From positions 1 through 64,000 of the forward strand of contig NZ_JBFAKK010000004.1 of NCBI RefSeq assembly GCF_040655735.1: a DNA stretch of 64,000 nucleotides. The letters run 5' to 3'. The notes under the pieces are model-generated. The model saw only the letters and a list, made by a program, of their open reading frames with translations, had not been told where the DNA came from and did not search any database. Numbering within the stretch: position 1 is the stretch's first letter; every line of letters begins with the position of its first letter. Shown here one piece after another: positions 16,877-23,679 of the stretch. The DNA is from Phytomonospora sp040655735. GTDB taxonomy: Bacteria > Actinomycetota > Actinomycetes > Mycobacteriales > Micromonosporaceae. Both the position numbers and the translations under genes were made by a program.

Positions 16877-16976
16877 GGCGAGCTCCTTCATGAGTCGTTG
16901 CGGATAATTGAACACTTTCTTGGCTGTTTCTCAAGAGTTTCCCGCCGATCAGTTTCGGTGGGTGCTCGCGGTTGCC

Positions 16977-17001
16977 GGAGTGAGTACTCACTCCGTACAG
17001 T
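16977..17001. promoter_or_regulatory. Perfect 18-base palindrome and -10 for leaderless tetR
   Basis: GGAGTGAGTACTCACTCC (16977-16994) is a perfect palindrome, the expected form of a TetR operator. Directly after it TACAGT (16996-17001) lies six bases before the ATG at 17008, giving a leaderless transcript whose promoter would be blocked by the bound repressor. Confidence 0.8.
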
Positions 17002-17007
17002 CGGATC

Positions 17008-17610
17008 ATGACCGAGACCCGAAAACGCGCGCCCGGGATGACCCCCGACCAGCGCCGCGACATGATCGTGCGGGCCGCCCTGCCACTCGTCGCCGAGCTG
17101 GGCGCGGCCGTGACCACCGGAAAGATCGCCCGCGCCGCAGGGATCGGGGAGGCCACCGTCTTCCGGGTCTTCGCCGACAAGGACGAACTCCTGCGCGCCT
17201 GCCTCACGCAGGCCTTCGACCCTGAGCACGTCCTCGCCGAGATCGCCGACATCCCCCTCGGCCAGCCCCTCGCCGACCGCCTCACCGAGGCCGCCGAGTC
17301 CATGCGCGCCTACATGGAACGCATGGGCGCCCTCATCGGCGCGATCGGAGCCACCCGCCGCCCTGCACCCGACGACGACCGCCCCCACCCCGGCGCCGAC
17401 CGCGACGCGGCCATGGCCCGGACCGTCGAGGCGCTCGCCGGCCTGTTCGAACCCGAGCGCGACAGTCTGCGCCTCACTCCTGAGGAAGCGGCCGAACTGT
17501 TCCTGCGCCTGACCTTCACCCGCCCGGCGCCCGAGGGCGTCCACGCCCTCGACCTGCCCCGCACCATCGACGCCTTCCTCAACGGCGCCGTCGAGAGAGG
17601 ATCGGCATGA
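17008..17610 (+). CDS. TetR-family transcriptional regulator
   Basis: A 200-residue regulator with an N-terminal helix-turn-helix (T-T-G-K-I-A-R-A-A-G-I-G-E-A-T-V-F-R-V-F) and a variable effector domain. Its stop overlaps the start of the VOC gene (ATGA), so the two are translationally coupled. The palindrome immediately upstream predicts autoregulation. The chitinase gene is divergent on the other side and could also be affected, although its start lies 100 bases away. Confidence 0.93.
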   Translation: MTETRKRAPGMTPDQRRDMIVRAALPLVAELGAAVTTGKIARAAGIGEATVFRVFADKDELLRACLTQAFDPEHVLAEIADIPLGQPLADRLTEAAESMRAYMERMGALIGAIGATRRPAPDDDRPHPGADRDAAMARTVEALAGLFEPERDSLRLTPEEAAELFLRLTFTRPAPEGVHALDLPRTIDAFLNGAVERGSA

Positions 17611-17981
17611 CCGTCACCCTCAACCACACGATCGTCCCCGCCGTCGACAACGAGCGCGCCGCCGACTTCTTCGCCGAGGTCATGGGCCTGCCTCGACTGC
17701 CCGCCGTTGGGATGAACGGCCACTTCGCGCCCGTGCGCGTCAACGAGCAGCTGACCCTCGACTACATGACCGTGGAGGAGCCGGAGGGGCACCACCTCGC
17801 CTTCGACGTCGACGAGGCCACCTTCGACGCGGTGCTGGCCCGGCTGCGCCGGATGGGCGTCGCCTACGGCAACAGCCCACGGGACCCCGCCAACGGCCGG
17901 GTCGACCACCCGTTCCGCTCGCGCGGACTGTTCTTCGTCGACGACGCCCGCAACCTCTACGAGGTGATGGCGCCGGAGTGA
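17607..17981 (+). CDS. VOC (glyoxalase/bleomycin-resistance) family protein
   Basis: A 124-residue vicinal-oxygen-chelate protein with two beta-alpha-beta-beta-beta modules: N-H-T-I-V-P-A-V-D at the start, H-H-L-A-F-D-V-D in the middle, and L-F-F-V-D-D-A-R-N-L-Y-E-V-M at the end. The metal ligand positions (His7, His63, Glu near 120) fit the fold, but the substrate cannot be predicted. It is coupled to the TetR gene by a 4-base overlap, consistent with a detoxification or catabolic enzyme under that repressor. Confidence 0.9.
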   Translation: MTVTLNHTIVPAVDNERAADFFAEVMGLPRLPAVGMNGHFAPVRVNEQLTLDYMTVEEPEGHHLAFDVDEATFDAVLARLRRMGVAYGNSPRDPANGRVDHPFRSRGLFFVDDARNLYEVMAPE

Positions 17982-18013
17982 GAGGTGTCGCAGGCGTGAC
18001 GCAGGATGGCGAC

Positions 18014-18169
18014 ATGCCCGTCACCTACCTTCGCGGCGACGCGACCTCCCCGCAGGCGAAAGGCCCGAAGCTCATCGCCCACATCTGCAACGACGCCGGC
18101 GGCTGGGGCAAGGGCTTCGTGCTCGCGGTCTCGAAGCGCTGGCCCGTCCACGTCTACGACCACGACTGA
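18014..18169 (+). pseudogene. Truncated macro-domain (ADP-ribose-binding) gene
   Basis: The frame opens M-P-V-T-Y-L-R-G-D-A-T-S-P, then L-I-A-H-I-C-N-D-A-G-G-W-G-K-G-F, the hallmark start of macro-domain proteins including the ADP-ribose-binding N-D and G-x-G-x-G-F-like loop. After V-S-K-R-W the expected ~100 residues are gone, and eight unrelated codons lead to a stop. Only 51 of about 150 residues remain, so the fold cannot form. Confidence 0.75.
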
Positions 18170-18203
18170 CCCTCGCCCGGCACCTTGCCCAACGCCCGAG
18201 CCC

Positions 18204-18243
18204 ACGACCAAGGGCCGCCCCTCACAGGGCGGCCCTTGGTCGT
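18204..18243. terminator. Strong hairpin after the group 2 sigma factor
   Basis: ACGACCAAGGGCCGCCC (18204-18220) pairs perfectly with GGGCGGCCCTTGGTCGT (18227-18243) around a CTCACA loop. It lies ten bases past the sigma-factor stop codon and also downstream of the macro-domain fragment. Confidence 0.8.
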
Positions 18244-18252
18244 CTGAAGGCG

Positions 18253-19233
18253 TCAGCAGCCGACGTACTCCGACAGCCGCTCGGCGCGCGAGGGGTGACG
18301 CAGCTTCAGCAGCGTCGTCTTCTCGATCTGGCGGACCCGCTCACGGGACAGCCCGAAGTCGCGGCCGACCTCCTCGAGGGTGCGCTGGCGACCGTCGTCG
18401 ATGCCGAAGCGCAGCTTGATCACGGCCTGCTCGCGCTCGGTGAGCGTGGTCAGGACCTCGGCGATCTCGTTGCGCAGCAGCGCGTACGAGACGTTGTCGG
18501 AGACCGGACGGGCCCGGTCGGAGCAGTCGAGCAGGTCCGACAGCGGAGTGTCGGAGTCGTCGCCGACCGTCTGGTCGAGCGAGAGCGGATCGCGGTCGTA
18601 GGACATCAGCTCCAGCACCCGGAAGGGCTCGACCTCGAGTTCGGCGGCGATCTCGAAGTAGCTCGGCTCACGGCCGATGCGCATCGTCAGCTCGCGCCGC
18701 ACCCGCGCCATCTGGTTGACCTTGTCGAGAGTGTGGGCCGGGATGCGGATCGTGCGGGCCTGGTCGGCCATGGCGCGGGTGATGGCCTGTCGGATCCACC
18801 ACGTCGCGTAGGTCGAGAACTTGAAGCCCTTGGTGTAGTCGAACTTCTCCACGGCGCGGATGAGACCCAGATTCCCCTCCTGAATCAGGTCCAGCAGCGC
18901 CATTCCCCGCCCGGTGTAGCGCTTGGCGACGCTCACCACGAGCCGAAGGTTCGCCTCAAGGAGGCGGTTCTTCGCCGCGCGCCCCTGCGCGGCGATGGTC
19001 TCGAGATCTTTACGCAGCTGCTCTTCGAGCACCGGGCTCTCCGGGTCGGTGAGCCGTACCTGCGCGAACAATCCGGCCTCGATGGCCTTGGCCAGCTCGA
19101 CCTCTTCGACGGCGGTGAGCAGCTTGTGCTTGCCGATACCGTTGAGGTACGCACGGACCAGATCCGCGGAGGTTCCCCGTTCGGTTCGGTCAACCGTCGA
19201 CGAGACTTCGTGTTCGGTAACCGGAAGTGCCAC
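18253..19233 (-). CDS. Group 2 (RpoD-like) sigma factor
   Basis: A 326-residue sigma-70 protein lacking the long acidic/basic N-terminal extension of the principal sigma factor. It contains region 1.2 (A-D-L-V-R-A-Y-L-N-G-I-G), region 2 (R-L-V-V-S-V-A-K-R-Y-T-G-R-G-M; the -10 recognition and melting block with Y-A-T-W-W-I-R-Q-A-I), region 3, and region 4.2 (L-S-R-E-R-V-R-Q-I-E-K). It is close to mycobacterial SigB/streptomycete HrdA-D types used in stress or stationary phase. The GTG at 19233 is chosen for its GGGGAGG ribosome site. It is divergent from a BlaI-type repressor with a palindrome between them. Confidence 0.93.
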   Translation of the reverse strand: MALPVTEHEVSSTVDRTERGTSADLVRAYLNGIGKHKLLTAVEEVELAKAIEAGLFAQVRLTDPESPVLEEQLRKDLETIAAQGRAAKNRLLEANLRLVVSVAKRYTGRGMALLDLIQEGNLGLIRAVEKFDYTKGFKFSTYATWWIRQAITRAMADQARTIRIPAHTLDKVNQMARVRRELTMRIGREPSYFEIAAELEVEPFRVLELMSYDRDPLSLDQTVGDDSDTPLSDLLDCSDRARPVSDNVSYALLRNEIAEVLTTLTEREQAVIKLRFGIDDGRQRTLEEVGRDFGLSRERVRQIEKTTLLKLRHPSRAERLSEYVGC

Positions 19234-19393
19234 GTTTCTTCGCCTCCCCAAGTTCTCAGCACGCCTTTCGTGCCGGGCTTGGTCCCAGCTTGCCGAGTAG
19301 CGCGTGAAACCCCGGTGAGTCAAGCCTCGCCGTGGCACAAACACGGGAGACACAAGTCGGAGAAGTCGGGCAATTCGGTCGGTGCGGCGACCT

Positions 19394-19410
19394 TTCTACC
19401 AGCGGTAGAA
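19394..19410. promoter_or_regulatory. BlaI-type operator palindrome
   Basis: TTCTACC-AGC-GGTAGAA has perfect 7-base arms, with the CTAC/GTAG core typical of BlaI/MecI operators (TACTACA/TGTAGTA). It lies 43 bases upstream of the BlaI-type gene and about 160 bases upstream of the divergent sigma-factor gene. Confidence 0.75.
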
Positions 19411-19452
19411 TCGTCCTGAGCCGTCCGCCACCCGCCGGAGAGACACCACAAC

Positions 19453-19827
19453 ATGGCCCGACTTGGAGAGCTGGAACGCGCCGTCATGGAGGTCCTGTGG
19501 ACCGCCGGACGTCCCGTCACCGCACGTGAGGTAGTCGACGCGCTACCCGACCGCAGCCTCGCCGCCACCACCGTCCTGACCGTACTGTCCCGCCTTGAGC
19601 ACAAAGGATTCGTCGCCCGTGATCGTAACGGGCGCGCGCACCACTACCGCCCCGTCGCCGGACGCGAGGAACACGTCGCCGCTCTCATGCGCGAAGCCCT
19701 CGACACCGCCTCCGACCGCGGAGCGGCGCTCGCCCGTTTCGCCGAGGAGGTGAGCCCGTCGGAGGCCGCCGCGCTCGCCGACGCCCTGACCGAGGCGGTG
19801 CGACGCCGAAGCGACGGCGAGCCGTGA
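19453..19827 (+). CDS. BlaI/MecI/CopY-family repressor
   Basis: A 124-residue winged-helix repressor. The N-terminus L-G-E-L-E-R-A-V-M-E-V-L-W and the recognition helix region (A-A-T-T-V-L-T-V-L-S-R-L-E-H-K-G-F-V) are typical of the family, followed by a helical dimerisation tail. Such repressors are inactivated by cleavage through a paired membrane peptidase, and an M56 protein is encoded 25 bases downstream. It probably binds the palindrome at 19394-19410. GGAGA precedes the ATG. Confidence 0.93.
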   Translation: MARLGELERAVMEVLWTAGRPVTAREVVDALPDRSLAATTVLTVLSRLEHKGFVARDRNGRAHHYRPVAGREEHVAALMREALDTASDRGAALARFAEEVSPSEAAALADALTEAVRRRSDGEP

Positions 19828-19852
19828 CCGCCCTACGCCCCGGCGGTGGGTC

Positions 19853-20773
19853 ATGAGCGTCTCCGTCGCCGGATACTCCCTGGCCGTCCTCGCCGTCGCG
19901 CTCATCGGCCCCGTGCCCGCCCTGCTGGCCCGGGCCCGCTGGACGCACCGCGAGCCGCGAGCCGCGCTCGTCTGCTGGCAGGCCATCGGCCTGTCCGGCG
20001 GTCTCGCGTTGCTCGGATCGATCACCGCGATGGCCCTGGCACCGCTCGGCGGGGGCCTCCTCGCCGCGCTCGGCACCTGGGTGACCCGCCTGGCCGGAGG
20101 CGACCTCACCGGTGGCCTCGGCACCTGGCACCAGGTGCTGCTGGTCGCCACCTTCGTGGTCTACGCCCGGCTCGTGGGCGTGCTCGCCGCGACGGTGTAC
20201 CGGACCTGGAACGACCGCCGCCGCCACCGCGACCTCGTCGACCTGGTCGCCGATCCGTGGCCGACCGGTCGCCCCGGTAACGGGCACGTGCTCCAGCACC
20301 CCGGCGCGGCCGCCTACTGCCTGCCGGGACGCGCTCCCCGGGTCGTGATCACCTCGGGTGCCCTCGACGCCCTCGACGACGCCGAACTGCGCGCCGTGCT
20401 GGCTCACGAGGACGCGCACCTGCGGGAGAGGCACGACCTGGTCGCGCTGCCCTTCGCCGCGTGGACCCGGGCCCTGCCCTGGTTCCCGGGCATCCGCCGC
20501 GCCCGCTCGGCGGTGGACTCGCTGCTGGAGATGGTCGCCGACGACACCGCCGTGCATCGCTGCGAACGCAACGCCCTGGCCTCGGCCCTGGCGCGCATCG
20601 CGACGATCGGCGGCGCGGCGACCCCCGACGGGGCCTTCGCCTCGACGGGTGGGACGACTCTCGCGCGCGTCCGGCGGCTGCTCGACCCGCCGGAGCGTTC
20701 AGGTGCACTGCGCGCTGTTTTGTACGGGACGGCGGCACTGCTGTTCGTGCTGCCGGCCTTGGTGCTGTTGTAG
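19853..20773 (+). CDS. M56-family (BlaR1-like) membrane metallopeptidase
   Basis: A 306-residue membrane protease. Three hydrophobic segments precede a zinc-peptidase motif H-E-D-A-H at residues 185-189 (HExxH), with a downstream glutamate in L-L-E-M-V-A-D-D-T-A (Glu226) as probable third ligand. A final hydrophobic segment ends the protein (L-F-V-L-P-A-L-V-L-L). There is no penicillin-binding sensor domain, so the signal is not obviously a beta-lactam. Pairing with BlaI suggests it cleaves or relieves that repressor. A perfect terminator follows. Confidence 0.9.
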   Translation: MSVSVAGYSLAVLAVALIGPVPALLARARWTHREPRAALVCWQAIGLSGGLALLGSITAMALAPLGGGLLAALGTWVTRLAGGDLTGGLGTWHQVLLVATFVVYARLVGVLAATVYRTWNDRRRHRDLVDLVADPWPTGRPGNGHVLQHPGAAAYCLPGRAPRVVITSGALDALDDAELRAVLAHEDAHLRERHDLVALPFAAWTRALPWFPGIRRARSAVDSLLEMVADDTAVHRCERNALASALARIATIGGAATPDGAFASTGGTTLARVRRLLDPPERSGALRAVLYGTAALLFVLPALVLL

Positions 20774-20786
20774 AGGTAGAGAACGC

Positions 20787-20830
20787 AAAAAGGGCCGTCC
20801 CCTCCGCTTGCGGAGGGGACGGCCCTTTTT
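20787..20830. terminator. Bidirectional rho-independent terminator
   Basis: A perfect 20-base stem (AAAAAGGGCCGTCCCCTCCG, 20787-20806; complement 20811-20830) with a CTTG loop. It is A-rich on the left and T-rich on the right, so it works in both directions between the converging M56 and metQ genes. Confidence 0.93.
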
Positions 20831-20834
20831 CAGG

Positions 20835-21671
20835 CTAGAACGCGGGAATGACGGACCCCTGGTACTTGTCCTCGATGAACTTCTTCACCTCGGGCGAGGT
20901 CAGCAGGGTCGCGAGCTTCTGGATCCGCTCGTCGTTCTCCTGTCCGGTCTTGGTGACCAGCAGGTTGGCGTACGGGTTTCCTTCGGCCTTCTCGATCACC
21001 AGGGCGTCCTTGGCCGGGTTCAGGTCGGCCTGGAGTGCGTAGTTGCCGTTGATGATGGCGATGTCGACGTCCTCCAGCGAGCGGGGGAGCTGCTCGGCGG
21101 CGAGGGGCTGGAACTCGAGGTTCTTGGGGTTGCCGGTGACGTCCTTCTCGGTGGCGTTGGTGCCGACGCCGTCGGCGAGGGTGATGAGGCCGTTGTCGGC
21201 GAGCAGCTTCAGCGCGCGGCCGCCGTTGGTGGCGTCGTCGGGGAAGGCGACGGTGGCACCGTCGGGGAGCGCCGCGAGGTCGGTGACCTTCTGGGAGTAG
21301 GCGCCGAGGGGTTCGACGTGGACGGGTTTCACGCCGACGAGGCTGGTGCCGTTCTCCTTGTTGAACTCGTCGAGGTAGGGCTGGTGCTGGAAGTAGTTGG
21401 CGTTGATCTCGCCGGTGTCGACGGCGGTGTTGGGCAGGACGTAGTCGTCGAAGATCTGGACCTCGAGTTCGAGGCCGGCGCCCGAGGCGAGGGCGTCGCG
21501 GACGTATTCGAGGATCTCGGCGTGGGGTACGGCGCTGGCGCCGACGATCAGTTTGGCGTTGGGGTCGTCGCTGGCGGCGTCGTTGCCCGCGCCGCAGGCG
21601 GAGAGCAGACCGACGGACAGGACGGCGGTGGCGGTGATGGCGGCGGTGCTGAGCAGCCGGCGGCGGTTCAT
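20835..21671 (-). CDS. metQ: MetQ-type methionine-binding lipoprotein
   Basis: A 278-residue NlpA/MetQ solute-binding lipoprotein. The signal peptide ends in the lipobox L-L-S-A-C with Cys26. The mature domain has the family landmarks V-P-H-A-E-I-L-E, N-A-N-Y-F-Q-H-Q-P-Y-L and the C-terminal I-E-D-K-Y-Q-G-S-V-I-P-A-F. It captures methionine (often D- and L-forms) outside the membrane for MetNI. It is the third gene of the metN-metI-metQ operon; AAAGG precedes the start. Confidence 0.93.
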   Translation of the reverse strand: MNRRRLLSTAAITATAVLSVGLLSACGAGNDAASDDPNAKLIVGASAVPHAEILEYVRDALASGAGLELEVQIFDDYVLPNTAVDTGEINANYFQHQPYLDEFNKENGTSLVGVKPVHVEPLGAYSQKVTDLAALPDGATVAFPDDATNGGRALKLLADNGLITLADGVGTNATEKDVTGNPKNLEFQPLAAEQLPRSLEDVDIAIINGNYALQADLNPAKDALVIEKAEGNPYANLLVTKTGQENDERIQKLATLLTSPEVKKFIEDKYQGSVIPAF

Positions 21672-21733
21672 CGTGGTGCCTTTCGGTTTCGTGTGAGTGG
21701 GACGTTGCGTGTTCGTGGAGGTCGGGCGGTGGT

Positions 21734-22396
21734 TCACCGGCGGTCGAGGTGCCGGGAGACGAGGTCGCCGGCGAACTGGATCAGCTGGACGAGAACGACC
21801 AGGATGATCACGGCGACGATCATGGTGTCGTACTGGAAGCGCTGGTAGCCGTAGCGAACGGCCACGGCGCCGAGTCCCCCGCCGCCGATCGCGCCGGCCA
21901 TCGCGGAGTAGCCGATGATGGCGACGACCGTGACGGTGAGGCCGCGGATCAGCGAGGGCAGCGACTCGGGGATGAGGACGCGGGAGACGGTGCCGAAGCC
22001 GTGGGAGCCCATGGCGCGGGAGGCTTCGATCAGGCCGGGGTCGACGTCGAGGAGTGAGGACTCCACGAGCCGGGCGAAGAAGGGGACGGCCGAGACCGCG
22101 AGCGGGACGACGGCGGCGGCGCTGCCGATGCTCGTGCCGACCAGCAGTCGGGTGAGCGGGATGATCGCCAGCATCAGCAGGATGAAGGGGACCGAGCGCC
22201 CGACGTTGACGATCAGGCCGAGGACCTTGTAGACCGAGCCGACGGGCCGCAGTCCGCGCGGGGACAGGGAGAACAGGGCGACGCCGAGGGGGAGTCCGGC
22301 AAGGACCGTCCACAGTGTCGCCAGGCCGACCATCTGGAGGGTCTCCAGACACGCGGGGCCGAGCAGTTCGGCGAGTTCGCTCCAGTCGAGGTTCAT
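21734..22396 (-). CDS. metI: MetI-type ABC permease
   Basis: A 220-residue membrane component of the methionine importer, with five hydrophobic segments and the cytoplasmic EAA loop (E-A-S-R-A-M-G-S-H-G-F-G-T-V) that contacts MetN. The C-terminal G-Y-Q-R-F-Q-Y-D-T-M is typical of MetI. The start overlaps the metN stop by four bases (ATGA). The next gene, metQ, lies 62 bases downstream. Confidence 0.95.
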   Translation of the reverse strand: MNLDWSELAELLGPACLETLQMVGLATLWTVLAGLPLGVALFSLSPRGLRPVGSVYKVLGLIVNVGRSVPFILLMLAIIPLTRLLVGTSIGSAAAVVPLAVSAVPFFARLVESSLLDVDPGLIEASRAMGSHGFGTVSRVLIPESLPSLIRGLTVTVVAIIGYSAMAGAIGGGGLGAVAVRYGYQRFQYDTMIVAVIILVVLVQLIQFAGDLVSRHLDRR

Positions 22397-23367
22397 CGCT
22401 CCTCCACCCCGTATCCGCGCGTCCGCAGCCAGGTGAGGGCGTCCTCGGTGCGCGGGCTCTCGGGGACGGCCAGGCGCAGGCGCCCGACGGTGACGCCGCC
22501 TTCGGCCGAGGCGGTCTGGACGGCCGCGTCGAGGATGGACACGTCGAGGTCGAAGCGGCGGACGAGCGCGGCGACGACGGGTTCGCCGACTTCGGCGCCG
22601 GTGAAGGTGATGTCGACGGTGCGCGCGTTGCCGGGGGCGCCGGCGTCGCCGAGGTGGAAGGCCTGGCGGCCGAGCTCGGATCCGGGTTCGGCGAGCAGGT
22701 CGACGACCTTGCCGGTCTCGACGACGCGGCCGGCGCGCAGGATCGCCGCGGAGTCGCAGATGCGGGTGACGACCTGGAGTTCGTGGGTGATGAGCAGGAT
22801 CGTCAGGCCCAGGTCGCGGTTGAGCCGGCGCAGGAGGTCGAGGATCTCGACGGTGGTCTGCTGGTCGAGGGCGCTGGTGGCCTCGTCGGAGAGCAGCACG
22901 TCGGGTTCGGCGGCCAGGGCGCGGGCGATGGCGACGCGTTGCCGCTGCCCGCCCGACAGCTGCGCGGGGTAGGCGTCGGCCTTGTCGGACAGGCCGACGA
23001 CGTCGAGGAGCTCGCGGACGCGGGGTTTGCGGTCGGCGCGCGACTTGCCGGCGATGCGCAGCGGGAGGGCCACGTTGGCCGCGACGGTCTTGTTGCGCAG
23101 CAGGTGGAAGTGCTGGAAGACCATGCCGATGCGCGAGCGGGCCGCGCGCAGTTCGGCGCCGCCCAGGGCGGTGATCTCGGTGCCGGCGACCTTCACCGAG
23201 CCCGAGTCGGGGCGTTCGAGGGCGTTGACGGTGCGCAGGAGGGTCGACTTCCCGGCGCCGGAACGGCCGAGGACGCCGAAGACCTCGCCTTTCCCGACGG
23301 TGAGGTCGACGCCGTCGAGGGCGGTCGTGTCCCGGTATTTTTTGCGCACTTCGGACAGTTCGATCAC
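22393..23367 (-). CDS. metN: MetN-type methionine ABC ATPase
   Basis: A 324-residue ATPase from the GTG at 23367, which has AAGGA seven bases upstream and gives the usual N-terminus (I-E-L-S-E-V-R-K-K-Y); an ATG at 23391 lacks a ribosome site. Walker A is G-R-S-G-A-G-K-S-T, the signature is L-S-G-G-Q-R-Q-R-V, and the Walker B region is L-L-S-D-E-A-T-S-A-L-D. The C-terminal ~75 residues are the regulatory NIL domain, through which methionine inhibits transport. It heads metNIQ and lies downstream of the Met/Cys-rich leader ORF. Confidence 0.93.
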   Translation of the reverse strand: MIELSEVRKKYRDTTALDGVDLTVGKGEVFGVLGRSGAGKSTLLRTVNALERPDSGSVKVAGTEITALGGAELRAARSRIGMVFQHFHLLRNKTVAANVALPLRIAGKSRADRKPRVRELLDVVGLSDKADAYPAQLSGGQRQRVAIARALAAEPDVLLSDEATSALDQQTTVEILDLLRRLNRDLGLTILLITHELQVVTRICDSAAILRAGRVVETGKVVDLLAEPGSELGRQAFHLGDAGAPGNARTVDITFTGAEVGEPVVAALVRRFDLDVSILDAAVQTASAEGGVTVGRLRLAVPESPRTEDALTWLRTRGYGVEER

Positions 23368-23404
23368 AGTGTGGTCCTTCGACGCGTCCATGCGGACGTG
23401 GGGG

Positions 23405-23431
23405 ATCCATGGCTGTGGTCAGCTCATGGAT
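23405..23431 (-). promoter_or_regulatory. Hairpin between leader ORF and metN
   Basis: ATCCATG and CATGGAT (23405-23411, 23425-23431) pair, extended by GCTG/CAGC inside with one bulged base and a 4-base loop. On the metN transcript it forms a stable 11-bp hairpin just before the metN ribosome site. It may be an attenuator, an anti-attenuator arm, or a structure limiting metN translation. Confidence 0.55.
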
Positions 23432-23503
23432 TTGCGCGCGGATCCGTCAGGGACGGTCGGCTCGCGGGGATGCCTGCTTCGGGGCGCTAGCGGAAGGGGG
23501 CCC

Positions 23504-23623
23504 TCAGCACTCGCACATTCGGCGCATCATGCGCCGGCGGGAACACTGGCACGCGCTCATCGCCGGCATCGAGACGCGCTTGGCGGCGTCGCGGCGGCAG
23601 GAGGGGGTGCTGTGGGTGTTCAC
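23504..23623 (-). CDS. Leaderless Met/Cys-rich leader peptide upstream of metNIQ
   Basis: A 39-residue ORF from the GTG at 23623 to TGA at 23504. Its last 21 residues hold five Met and four Cys: M-P-A-M, then C-Q-C, then M-M-R-R-M-C-E-C before the stop; another Cys is at residue 9. A -10 (CAGACT) and -35 (TTGGAG) place transcription at the GTG itself, so translation would be leaderless and obligatory. It lies 136 bases before metN on the same strand. By analogy with Cys-rich leaderless attenuator ORFs in mycobacteria, ribosome stalling on these codons could control metNIQ. The analogy is established; the function here is inference. Confidence 0.6.
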   Translation of the reverse strand: MNTHSTPSCRRDAAKRVSMPAMSACQCSRRRMMRRMCEC

Positions 23624-23660
23624 GGCTGGAAGTCTGCCAGTGCGATCGCGCGGGCTCCAA
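23624..23660 (-). promoter_or_regulatory. Promoter for the leader ORF-metNIQ transcript
   Basis: On the minus strand TTGGAG (23655-23660) and CAGACT (23631-23636) are separated by 18 bases, and the hexamer ends seven bases before the GTG of the leader ORF. Both match a housekeeping actinobacterial promoter moderately well. Confidence 0.5.
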
Positions 23661-23679
23661 GGACTAGTGAGATATGTCG

